A stretch of DNA of 64,000 nt from Zychaea mexicana (lineage: Eukaryota; Mucoromycota; Mucoromycetes; Mucorales; Lichtheimiaceae): the NCBI RefSeq assembly GCF_025766255.1, contig NW_026516729.1, positions 62,001 through 126,000 of the forward strand, in the 5' to 3' direction. Made by a program: the position numbers and the translations under genes. Below the pieces are notes generated by a model. It was not told where the DNA came from, did not search any database, and saw only the letters and a program-made list of their open reading frames with translations. Within the stretch, counting starts at the first letter, position 1; every line of letters starts with the position of its first letter. Positions 23,354-34,824 of this stretch are shown here, piece by piece.

Positions 23354-26300
23354 TGTTATTGTTGCTGCTGCGCTACGTGATTATCAAATACAGGAAAGCA
23401 GGGTAAGGAAGCAGTGTTGTAGTAGTAATTATAGAAGTAAGTATATGTGAGTAGAGTTTTGTGAAAGAGAAAAGAGAAGAGAAAAGGGCGCGAAAGATCA
23501 CGTATATGCATATTATCATTGTTGATTTCTAGCAACAAAAGTGGAGTCAGTCTAGAACCGGAGCTGTAAACTACTAATACTAGTACCATCAGGCGGGCGG
23601 GGGATGTAGTATGTAAGAGAGACACAGGAAGTAGCATACCGTGGATACGCATTGTAATACACTGAAGAATCTTAATTACGTCCTGCGTCTGCGTGTGTGA
23701 TACAGCCAATTGGGCCTTATGTTAATGATGTGGCTATATCGGAGTAGATTACACGAGTATATGGACACACGTTGGGATGATTAGACACCCGTTCATCGAT
23801 TAGAGCAATCCTACACGTGTCTTCTTTACATGGACGCCGGGTAGCGAAACCAGAGCTGTGTATATATCAAATCGACGGTTTACTTTCAATAAATACACCA
23901 TTATCACTGATCATGTTACAAGATCAACATACAATAATTGCTCTACAAGATAAAATAACGAGTATATTATAAGGAGAACCCCTCACACTACCTCTCCACG
24001 AATGTGTTACCTCATACGTAGGTATATCTATCCATATTATAATCAGAGAGTATAACTTGTCGAACGCACAAAATGTACAGCTGTTTTTATTGCTGGGATG
24101 CTACAGTGCATAAAGATTGATATTGATCGCGCTGAATGAGAATGCACCAGCATCTTCCGCAAGAACAAAATGGCATCAAATAACACCATAGTCAATGCAA
24201 TATATGTTAAAAGCTTTTAGAGCAAACGGGAACCTTGCACGTGTGTACTGTAAGTTGGCAATCTTGTGTAGGGCTTTTCATTGCTGCAATATTGAATCTG
24301 TACAGGTCGTTTGCTTTCAGCAAGACCACTAAATCAATTGAATGCGTAGCTTTCGAAAATTGGAAATCAGCAACAGAAACCGTCTGCGCTGCTGTATGAT
24401 TGACATTGAAATAAAGATTTAAATGAAGCTATGTATGACAGATACAACCATGCTTGCCTACCTCGACTTTTGATTTTTGATTCTGCATATACTCATAGCG
24501 ACTTTCGCCCCCCACGTGTTTATCTTTTCGACTATAACCGCCGTTGAATTTCACTAATATGTAAATGGGTACCATTGTGAAAGACGCGTTGTGTTGTTAA
24601 AACAAATGTGTGAAAACAACAGTGCTGATCGTATACATCATCCAAAGTCTCAGATTACCGTTTGGGCCATTTGAGAGCTTACAGGGTCTTAGAAGGTCGT
24701 TTTTGGAGTCCAAAGGCTACAAACGGCAACTTACGGCAGCCAACGGTAATTGGTATCTTTCGGCTGTATTTAGTAAAGCGTCAGTGACCCAGTAACCAAT
24801 CTTAATCGAGAAACATCCGGAATGATTGGAAAACGGGTCTAAATGTCGATGCTTGCTTGGTTAATGTTACCCAAAGCTACCACTGCTGATCAAATGTGTG
24901 TAATCAATTGATAGCATAATAAGCTACATAAAATATATCCGAGAAACCGGGACACAAACAGCAGTGCAGTGTTACAGATCACACGCTCAGTGGCTATTCT
25001 TTCTAATGTTTTCTACTCTATCCATTTGACAATTAAACGAATTGCCCTTTTTGAAACTGGATTCCTTTTCTCTTTTGGTAGAAAAAGAAATCAGGCACAG
25101 TTTTCTCAATAAATCAATTGCTCACTGACTGACTTCATGAATCACCCCCGCGCCTGGCGTTGGACGAAAAATGTCAAATGTGTTTCCACTGTGCGCATGG
25201 GAGCCACCCCTGCCTAAAATTGGTAAAACTATGAACCAGATGACACATCTTCTCACACCAGACATCGTCTTCCTGTTATTCTCTTTAGACGTTTAGAGAG
25301 TCCATAGACCCGAACACGCTAATGCTCCTGTCTATAATTTTGTGGATCAGGTAGTCAATAGCAGACATAACCACGGCAAATTTTGTTCGCTGCGTTTCTT
25401 TTGTGCTTTCTGTCTAGGATCCGTTGCATGCATTGAAGCATGTGCATGCTGAACAACCGAAAAGAGAGAGGATATTCTTCCGACCGAGAAGAGATGTGCG
25501 TATAATGAGTAGTAGTAGCATATACCACTGGTGGTGCTTCTGGTTCGTGATTACGGTATAGTAGTGCTGTACTATGCCAAGTGGTATTTATAAACATTTT
25601 GCTTTATCAATAAGCAGTGCCGGAAACATTAATCAATGTACAGCATTGTTGCTCTAGTACATGCTTGTTTGTCTACGTTTGTTTGATCATAGTGCATTTG
25701 TTTGTTATCATGTTCTTCCAGTCAAGGTAGCACAAAATGGAAACACGGCATTCGTTTTCGACGCTGGTTTTTGCTGGTATATTCTATAGGATTGATAAGC
25801 TTCCAGCGAGTGGCTGGCTAACATTGTAATATCAGTTAACCAGAATCTTATGTTTCTGAGGCTTATCAAAAGTCTATGCACACAGCAATAGATACAAAAA
25901 TGTCCAACAAGTGTTTGATAGACCGGTTGGTTTGAGCGGGCGCCGGCCATGTATTTAGCGGGGAGTGAGTTTTTGGAAGGGGTCACCCGTGTGCTGGGAA
26001 ACCAGATTTCTACCCTCTCGCTCCTCTTTCTCTTTGCTCTCTCACGCGCCAACAACACACTCGCACTCCAGCTTCGATACGGGCTAAAGATAAAAAAAGG
26101 TTCTTTTTGAACATAAGCCCACCTCCCTTCAATACCACCCTTCTCCTCTTTTGACTTCTTTTTTTTCCCTCATTAATTCCCTTACCCCCCGTCTTTTTAA
26201 AGGCTACTTGATATTATTACCATTATTGCTATTAAAAGAAAACAAAAAAGATCCGGTATACTTTTATCCCGTACACTCCCCTTCATACTTACATACCAGC

Positions 26301-26377
26301 ACCTCTCTATTTCTTTTTTTGCTTTCTGTCATCATTTGCAGTAAGCAGCAGTAATAATCATAATACCAAGGAGAACC
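23354..26377. other. Long intergenic stretch (3 kb)
   Basis: This is a divergent promoter region between the methyltransferase and the WNK-type kinase. Short frames at 24610-24795, 25355-25597 and 25708-26058 have no recognised family. The right end (26080-26377) is pyrimidine-rich leader sequence of the kinase gene. No RNA gene or element is recognised. Confidence 0.45.
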
Positions 26378-28596
26378 ATGTCCGATTTTCATCAACAGCA
26401 GCATCATGTCAGCTTTGTCCCGACGGTCAAAGAGGATGGCTACGATCGTGACCGGTTTCGAAACTACTATGCTTCTTTATCGCAAGACAGTGGCAACAGC
26501 TTGACCGAACAACAACAGCAACAATTACAGCAACATCGTGCACGAGCAGCATCAGCGTCATCGTCGGAATCCTACCCGTCACCCGAACTCACCGACTCTT
26601 TGAATTCATTGTATATTAATTATCCAACAAAACGATCCATCGGTGGTCTGTATGGCACTAACAACGAGATTATTGACCAGTCGAAATCGCATGATACCGA
26701 AAAGGTCGTTGAAGCATCGCCCGAACCCGGTCGCTATTTGCGCCTCAATACCCTGCTTGGCAAAGGCGCTTATAAAGTCGTCTACAAGGCCATTGATCGT
26801 CAAGAAGGCTATGAAGTGGCATGGAATGCCATGCAGGTGAGTGATTTTTATCAATATCCATTGCATGACGTTGTCTTAAAGTTGCTAACCTTCACAAAAT
26901 AATAAACCATATGTAGTCGCTCAATAATGTCAAAGAACTTGAACACGAGATCCAAATCCTCAAATCCGTTCGTCACCCTAACATTATTGCGTTTCACGAA
27001 GCATGGCATACCGACAACGAATTTGTGTTTATCACCGAACTAATGACATCCGGCACCCTACGCGAATACATTCGAAAACTGAGCTTACCAAATATCAAAA
27101 TTGTCAAACGTTGGTCACGTCAGATTCTCAAGGGATTGGTTTATCTGCATGGACACAACCCGCCCATCATTCACCGTGATATCAAGTGCGATAACATTTT
27201 CATCAACGGTGCTTATGGCGAGGTCAAGATCGGTGATATGGGCACAGCAGAGATGAAAATGGGCAAGAAATATACGGTTATTGGCACACCCGAGTTTATG
27301 GCGCCTGAAATGTACGAGGAGATGGGGTACAGTGAAAAAGTCGACATTTATGCATTTGGCATGTGTCTGTTGGAGATGGCAACCGGTGAATATCCTTATG
27401 GCGAATGCACGAATCCGGCCCAGATCTACAAAAAGGTCATGGCTGGTACAAAACCTGCCTCTTTGGCCAAGGTCCAAAATGAGGAAGTCCTTACCGTAAT
27501 TGATAATTGCTTGGGTCCAGAGGATGATCGCATGTCGGCACAGGAGATTTTGGAACATACCTTCTTTGCTGTCGAGCCTGAGGTCGTGCTACTTGCAACG
27601 GATGATAATAACGTGCATTTAACTCTGCAAGTCGTATTCAAAGGTGTCGATAAGCGATCCGTTAAGTTTGACTTTAATGTGGTATGTCTCTTTTCTCTCT
27701 CTCTCTAGATCTATTCACGGAAAAAAAGATGATTGAAAATAGGTTGACTCAAGTACGTTTTGTGCTGTAATAATAGGATACGGATACTGCAGCTGAAGTA
27801 GTTCATGAAATGGTAAAAAACAAAAACAAAATTGGAGGGAGAGGGCTGAAAACAAGTAACAAATGAGAGGTTCGCTTACGTTTGTAAATATACTAACTAT
27901 ATCTACCATCCGTTTTATAGATTGAAGAAAATATTCTGCCTAGACAATATCAACAGCATATCACTAAGGAAATGGCGCGTCTATTACGCGACTTGGACAA
28001 GGAGGCAGACAATGTACACCCGTCTATATGGCGTCGCGAAAGCGAAAACTACAGCGAAGAGTTAGAAGAAGTAAAACATGAGTTACAGCATGAGGAGGAG
28101 ATAGTGCATGAAAAGGAAGCCGAATGTGAAGAATATGAGAATCGATTACGTGTAGCGGACGAGCGGTATCAAGAGATTGCTCGTTTAATGCAAGATTTGA
28201 AAGCAAACGGAACTCCAGATTCCTCATCTATACCTCCAACTGGTAAGATAGAATGCTTATCCTTTTTCTTTGTTTTTACTGTCACAAAATTTGTAAACTG
28301 ATACAGTAACAACGACAACAGTAGAGTATTCGGACGACACTGATGTTGTAACATTTGTACGAGATCTGGCCTCAGCGACGCACCGAAATGCCGAAAAAGC
28401 TCAAGAGTGGATAAACAAACTGCACAATCAGGATGTTATGACGGTCGGCGATCTACGCGATCTCCATGATGAAGATTGGGCTGGTCTTGGCTTGACTGTA
28501 TTTGCGGCTCGAACAATGAAAAATATGTTAAAAGGCAAACAACCTAATGTCAGTGTAACCCCTCTATCTCGATCTAATACGCTCACACACTCATGA
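26378..28596 (+). CDS. WNK-type (with no lysine) protein kinase
   Basis: Exons 26378-26836, 26917-27681, 27777-27812, 27921-28242 and 28307-28596 give 623 aa. The kinase domain spans ~120-390. Its glycine loop GKGAYKVVYK supplies the WNK-type lysine (K133). The usual strand-3 lysine position is Asn (VAWN, N150). The catalytic loop is HRDIKCDN (D241) and VIGTPEFMAPEMYEE is WNK-typical. The metal motif reads DMGT (260-263) instead of DLGL. Next comes an OSR1/CCT-like region (VVFKGVDKRSVKFDFN), then a coiled coil (LEEVKHELQHEEEIVHEKE). The C-terminal module is SAM-like (AQEWINKL...DLRDLHDEDWAGLGL). Animal WNKs sense chloride and osmotic stress and activate SPAK/OSR1 kinases. The N-terminus is polyQ/Ser-rich. 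Confidence 0.94.
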
Positions 28597-28863
28597 TACC
28601 TGTAAAAGAACCTTTCACTGCCCTTCTTTTCTCTCTTTATCTCTTGCTTTCTTCATTGTCACGTAAAGTTGAAAGCAGCAAATCACACACCACATCTACT
28701 TTCTCTTTTTCCCCATCTTTCCAACCCGGAACCACCTACTATCAACCACACACACCACATACTTATGTAATCCATTAGAAGGAAAACAAATTCCATACAA
28801 CAAAACACACACACACACACACAACCTTTCATTTGTACATAACTAAACTCCTTTTTTTATTAT

Positions 28864-31568
28864 TTAACCGCTACAATTCCAAATGAATACATTGTTTGCT
28901 GAATCTACAGCAATGATTTTTTTGGTATCATCCGATATACACAGATCACGAACCACATCAGATGACATGGCATGAGACAGCACCTAGATACTCACAATTT
29001 TAGTAATTCACAGCCATATATGTATGATACATGTCGTGCTCTAGTCAGTCAATAACGTTTAGCATAATTACCTTGGTGGGCTTAAACATTTCCTTGGTTC
29101 CATCCTCTAAAGTACGGCTCTTCCGACCATCACCAATATTGAAGATACGGATCTGACCTTCATAATCACCTGCCAAAAGCACCTTATCACCTAATTACCC
29201 AATATATGCATGCGTCAGTTCTTTTCGCTTCTTTTCCTCATACATTTCACTTACTGAGTCAACCTCACCACAGGTCACACACACGCTTCATAACATTTCT
29301 TTATCTTTCTTTACCTTGCTTCTCAACTACTTTGAACCGCAGACCGGCATGATCGTTCGAATCAGGCCATCCAAGTGAAATGGAAATATCTGCATCGGTT
29401 TTTGTACTAGTTTTTGGATTCCATATCAAGGTTTCGTAATCATCAGATCCACGAGAAACTGACAAGATGTCATAAAGTCAGCACTCCTTTCCATCTTTAC
29501 GCTTATATATATGAATGCTACACTCACAGGCCCGCTGATTTAATATTATTTACCTATCCATCCATCTAATCCATGTGGTTTAACACTGGTATTACTCTGC
29601 CGTTGTTGACCAAGAATGAATATATCATCAATATATCCTTCATGCCATTCGTCTCCAGCAGGAAACAATGCTTTGTGTCTAAAATTCTTGGGCTGATCAC
29701 TGTCGCTCGGTTCACGTTCTAGCTTTTGAATGTCGGTGGGTTTCATCTCGAATCGAACCAAGTCACCTTGTACACAACCCACCATAATCTTGGTCAGATC
29801 AGGCGCGATGCAAAGAGCGGACGGCTCCGAAGCTTGAGTAGGTAGTGAGAACTTTGCCAAACACCTAAGTCAGGAAATGGAAAAGAGTACCCCCACAATC
29901 GCCAATATGAATTGAGCATTCTGTTTGAGAGAATAAGACATACTGCTGCACATTTACTTACATGGATGAATTTTCTTGATGCTTTACGTTGGGTGGTCCG
30001 ATATCCCATAATCGTACAGTCATATCATCAGAACAACCTAGAACAAACAGAAACATGTAAGATAAAGACAGCACACAGTAGCTCTTTAGTATACTGTGAT
30101 TCATGTCTATGAGCAGTAATGGATCATTATAGAAAAACTTACTGAAAAGCCATCGTGGTTTTGACTTCGAGAATTGAAGTTTGCGCACTTGTTTCGTATG
30201 TCCAAACAGATATCGAAAACATTCGTTTTGCAATGTATTGAATAACTTGATAGAACCCAATTGGCCTTTGCGAACACACGCACAATGACAAAAATGTGTT
30301 GGAACATGTAACGTGAATTTCTCTCCACTGACTGTATAGATGCCATCCTGCTCTCTCTCTCTCTCTCTCTCTCTTCTCCTTTGTTTGTTTAGATTGCATA
30401 CCTGCAGCAGCCAAAATATTGCATTGAGCATCTTCAGCTGCATCTTCATCCAGAAGGTCTTTAGGTCCAACGAGCGCTGTCCATGCTAAACACAAAAACT
30501 CCTCGTTCGGTTCAATGTGTGTGTATTTTTTTGTGTATCGACCCAAATGCGTATCCAGAAATAGGATGTTATTGGAGCCGCATAATGCAACTGTGCCGGT
30601 AGTAGTATTGGGTTCGAATTCGCATGCCCATAAGTTCATTTGAGTACTATCGTCATCGTCTGCTGCGTGGCCTTTCAGTATACGGTCGAGTTTATAGGGT
30701 CGATCTAACAATCGATATACATGTATATGCGTCAGAGTATTTCGAGCTAGCCATTTATTCCGCCCCAAAACCCCATATAGCTATATGGTTTATAAGCACT
30801 TACGCAGTAAAGGTAATGGTTCTGCTGGTTTCCGTCTTTTAAAGATTTTGGTATTGCGGGTGCTGTTGGGAGTAGAAGTAGTAGAAGAAGAAGATTGGGT
30901 CTATGTGCGTAATAACAATAGACTTTTGTTAAATCGTTCCTGCTTCTTTTTTTTAAAAAAAAATGAATGCGTGTTCTCTTTTTTTCTTGTTGTTGTAAAC
31001 CTACACTTGTCGTAGTTGTAGTCTTTTCGTTTCTTCGCTTGAATGTCTTTTTGACGATCCCAGTCGAGTCATCAGCTGTGCCATTTAAATCAACTTTTCG
31101 CTTTTTGTCTGTATCCACTGAATCTGTTGCTGACTTGCGTTTTTTTGCAGTTGCTATTGTTGCTGTCTCGTCCGTCGGCTTCCTTAAAATGGTCGCGTTG
31201 TTTGTGTTGATAATGGGCGATACTAGCGTTGGCGCTTTTGGCGATTGCTCTGTCTTTTTCGGTCGCCCTCGTTTAGCAGGAGGTTTAGAGGTAGCATTGG
31301 ACATAACGGCAGTGCCACTAGGAGTAGGGATTAAAGTCTTTTTATTCCTCATATCGTTCTTAGGTTTTGTGGTAGGTTCCTGTTATGAATAAGGTTTTGA
31401 AGGTGTTAGCGTGTTTGGTGTGTTGTGTTCTGTATGGAGGGAGGTATCACAAAATGATAAAAGGTCACACGATAGTACCTTTTTCTTCCTGGGTGCAGCA
31501 GGTTTTGAATTTGTTGGTTTGTTGGCGCTACTCGCACCCATTAATAAACTGGTATATCTATAACCCAT
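28864..31568 (-). CDS. AT-hook and WD40 protein, LRWD1/ORCA-like
   Basis: Ten minus-strand exons (31479-31568, 31005-31379, 30804-30900, 30402-30704, 30143-30265, 29962-30037, 29554-29864, 29315-29458, 29072-29190, 28864-28983) give about 585 aa. Near residue 55 an AT-hook (PPAKRGRPKK) sits in a Lys/Thr/Ser-rich disordered region. The WD40 part starts RPYKLDRILKGH and includes LWACEFEP, KKYTHIEPNEEFLCLAWTAL, NILAAAG, SCSDDMTVRLWDIGPPN and GSDDYETLIWNP. The order and wording of these blocks match the WD domain of animal LRWD1/ORCA, which binds the origin recognition complex and repressive histone marks. Here the leucine-rich repeats are replaced by an AT-hook tail. The start could also be the Met at 31541. 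A Polycomb EED-type WD protein is a less likely alternative. Confidence 0.8.
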
Positions 31569-32353
31569 AATGGATATTGTTGTTGTGAAGATTAAAGAAG
31601 TGGCTTTGGACCGCCTGTTGCTGAATCAATGCAGAAAAAAAATTAAAGAGGTACGACGGCAGCGGTGGATCGGGCGGGCTTGTTTAGTAGGGCGGGTATC
31701 TGACAGCTGACAGGATGCTGTTGTCGAAACAGCTATCACCGACGGACGTACTAGATTTGAGCATGACCATTGCCCAACACATTAACAAGGATATCGACAT
31801 ATTACACTCATAGATTCTGTTTTACATGCATGGATTGGACAGAGAACACGCGCTACAGTACAAGGTGAGTATAATGCTAAATTCGATAGTCATGTATTGG
31901 GGTTACGGATGTATAATGGTCATAAATAGAACGTGAGGACGGATACAGTAATAGGGCCATCTTGGAAATGCTGAGCAAATTTATACAGAAAGTAGCCCCA
32001 TAAGTGAAGTAGTATTACGCGCGGGCAATAAACTACATATTAAGTCATAGTACATGAACCTTTTTCTGAACATCACCTTCACTAGTGTCACATTATCCCA
32101 GTATAAATATTCGTCGATAGCGGTAGGTTGTTGCTGCACTCGACTTTACCACGCTGTTAGGATCATTTTGCTATTGTTTTCCGTAGAGGTAACTTTTCAT
32201 AAATCGATATTTTTCGTCGTAACACCACAAAATAAAAATTTGCAAAGGTTATATCAAGAAACACAGTATGTTCATTGGAAAGTCGAAAGAAAAGAGAGAG
32301 AGAGAAACACAGAGAGTTATAATAATGGTGGTCATGTCAGATATGCATCTCTT
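31569..32353. other. Short intergenic with a possible small gene
   Basis: Region between the WD40 gene start and the 3' end of the proteasome gene. It contains fragments with coding character, listed next. Otherwise it is AT-rich, with a GAGA tract near 32295. Confidence 0.4.
31714..32003 (+). CDS. Possible small multi-exon gene, unassigned
   Basis: Three fragments read as protein: MLLSKQLSPTDVLDLSMTIA... (31714 to a TAG near 31811-31813), then in the same frame ILFYMHGLDREHALQYK ending at a good donor (gtgagt, ~31865), then DGYSNRAILEMLSKFIQKVAP with stop at 32001-32003 after an AG. The in-frame TAG is also the end of a possible acceptor, so a short intron starting at gtacta (~31747) could remove it. 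I do not recognise the family. It may be real, broken or chance. Confidence 0.3.
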
Positions 32354-33416
32354 TTATCCTTCCCAATGGACTAGATGAAATGTTATATGTTTGATATAGC
32401 CATCAGTAATCGAACGAAACAAAATTGTTCCTTCCTGTCTAATATCTTACCTGGTAATTCATTGCCGGGAACAAACATTCGTTCCACACCATCCTTTGTA
32501 ATCACAGCCAAACGAATCACACCGCCTGATGAACCATCTCGCGACATTGCCAACGATAATGCTATAACCCGAGCCAATTGTTAGTAGTGCATGCAACCTC
32601 CCGCTACCCTCCATCAATTTAAGAGCCAGATGAAGCTTACAGTTCTTTACGAATTCGACACATTCATCCTGAGCCATGTTTTCTTTGAACTTTGAATCGC
32701 AGTAACCGTAAATGTATGTCGATCCGGAGCCTACATATACATAGTAAGTATCCTTGATGTTTCTGGCATTCCCCCAACAGTTCGTACAAAATCTAGAGAT
32801 TCATTACCTCCAATGGCGAAAGGCTGCTTATGCAAAGAACCACCCAAAGGCACGTTGTATACTGCAGGGCCGTTCTTTTCATCCCAGCCAGCGACAATAA
32901 TGCCCGCTGTCAACATATCCTTGTTCTGATAACAAAGCTCCTGGAACAAGGCCGAAGCCGTACGCACAGAAGGCATTTGGTTTTCTTGAACGCTAGTACA
33001 GCATATATTATTCTGATTTTAATATTTATGCTCCTGGACCCCTCGAGAAACCCCCAAACTCAAATTTGTAATGGTATGCGTATGCGTGTTACCTGTATAA
33101 TTGCAAGTAATAGTGCACAATGTCGGCTACTGCTTGGGTATCGGCGGCAGATCCAGATCGGCAGCAGTAAATTCGATCGTGGACTTTGGTCAATTTATCC
33201 GTTACTCGATTGGCAATGTAAGCACCAGTGGTTGTACGCGAATCAGCACCAATAACGACGCCATCAGCAAAGGCAACGGCCATAATGGACGTCTGTAAAG
33301 TTTCATGTCAGCATTTTGACTGAATCAGTTTTAAGCTTTTTTATTGTGTTTGCCTCTTTTCTTCTACTCTCTTATGAAGAGGTACTTACACCCAAATTGA
33401 CTTCTCCGTTCTTCAT
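32354..33416 (-). CDS. PRE3: 20S proteasome subunit beta 1 (caspase-like)
   Basis: Minus-strand exons 33390-33416, 33093-33292, 32808-32992, 32641-32730, 32451-32561 and a final 32354-32370 give 209 aa. After a nine-residue propeptide (MKNGEVNLG) the mature protein starts with the catalytic Thr (TSIMAV). [20 protein letters not shown] and [17 protein letters not shown] are diagnostic of beta1, as is [20 protein letters not shown]. The intron placed exactly between Gly and Thr1 separates propeptide from enzyme. The subunit cleaves after acidic residues inside the 20S core. The last 17-base exon (ending VHWEG) is inferred. Reading through that intron would give an alternative ~22-residue tail. 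Confidence 0.95.
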
Positions 33417-34824
33417 TTTTGTTAGTTTTTGTGGTTTTAATCAGGTGCAGAATATAACAAGTAAACGCGTCAGCGCTTCTCGAACTGACTGACGAAGCTG
33501 CAAAGTGCGGAGTTACTATAACGCTGCCAAATTTAGGCAATCAGGGTCAGACAGGTTGATGGATAGTAATGTCTCAATGCTGCAACATATATGACGAACA
33601 GTCATTAATAGTATCTACTATACCATGAGCAATGTAGTAACTTTAATTAATAGTTACAGGGCTATAACCTCAATATAGGCGTTAAGATACGAGGTATAAC
33701 ACCACAGGTATTAGAAAAGTATATGTAGCACTTTGAAGGCGACTTTTTGATGATGTATATAAACCGCCGCCGTGGCTCGTCACAGTTTCAACGCTACAAG
33801 GTTAATCAAGAAAGACCAAGTCAACATAACAACTGTCATGTAATGAGTAATCGCTCGAGACTCGACGGATTCGAGTCTCTAAGAAAGACTTATATGTTCT
33901 AAAACATCTCTCAAAAATCATAGCACAGTGTATAAAGTTGCAAGAGTTTCCAATTATTATAGATTATATGTGAGTAACTCGTGCTGTGATTGATTTGTGT
34001 CTTGTTTACTGAGCTTTACATTTTATGTAGAAAGTATAAAGTAAGTTAATAACCTTTAGTATGACCCGTGCTGCGTGACACCGCTGATCTATGTTAACGT
34101 GTTCATAGTGTTATGTTCGTATCATCTACTTTTTGTTAATTTTGATTTTTTCTTGACTTATGCGTCATATATACTATAAGACTTTGCTTAGTTATTAATA
34201 TTCCCATTCCTTCAGCATGGATATATACTTCTTGTTCTGTAAAGATGATACACGTTTTTTTTCGAGGAACATTTAGATTTTGTGCTTTGTCTTGGGCTTT
34301 TTTGTCTAATTGGTTTATCGAGGGCTCCAGTGAAACTGTTACTGCGTGCCGTTTTCTATCATCTACTCACTATTGTTCATTTTGTATGATTGTTGATCCA
34401 GTGATGGCATGTGATTTTAACAAGGTAGAAAGGTGCGGTTGGTCACGTTACTCTTTTCACATATCTGCACGTGACATGTAATCAATCTTGACGGTGATAC
34501 GCAACTGACACAAGTGTATCACATAAAAACGGGTGCAATAGGAATAAGGTACACTAGGAAGCAAAAGACATCATTACTAATATTTTTTATCTTACTATCT
34601 AGCATCAGAAATGATCTAAGCCATTTTTTTATATTCTAGAGATCATATTTATATATACATACAATTTTGTATCGTTTTTAAGAGCTTTGCTAATATAAGA
34701 GAAGTGGAGAAAAGAACAGGTGATATAGGTGAACAGAGGGTGTTGATAGGTTGGGAGGGTGGGTGGGCGTAAAAGAGAAACGAGAGAAAAGAATGATGGT
34801 TGATAAAGTTCTCTGGTAATTGAT
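33417..34824. other. AT-rich intergenic stretch
   Basis: No gene is supported. A perfect hairpin lies at 33857-33879 (listed in the findings). The rest is AT-rich. A 78-codon plus frame at 34245-34481 has no recognisable feature and is not called. Confidence 0.5.

Noticed and set aside
30352..30374. (CT)n tract as a promoter element
   Set aside because: It lies inside an intron of the WD40 gene and looks like a simple microsatellite or polypyrimidine tract.
30967..31392. 141-codon plus-strand frame
   Set aside because: It is antisense to the Lys/Thr-rich exon 2 of the WD40 gene. The opposite strand encodes an AT-hook and continues in phase.
33841..33900. Possible tRNA (sequence resembling a T-arm, GGATTCGAGTCTC)
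   Set aside because: The complement pairs directly upstream as a simple hairpin, and there is no acceptor stem, anticodon arm or A box.
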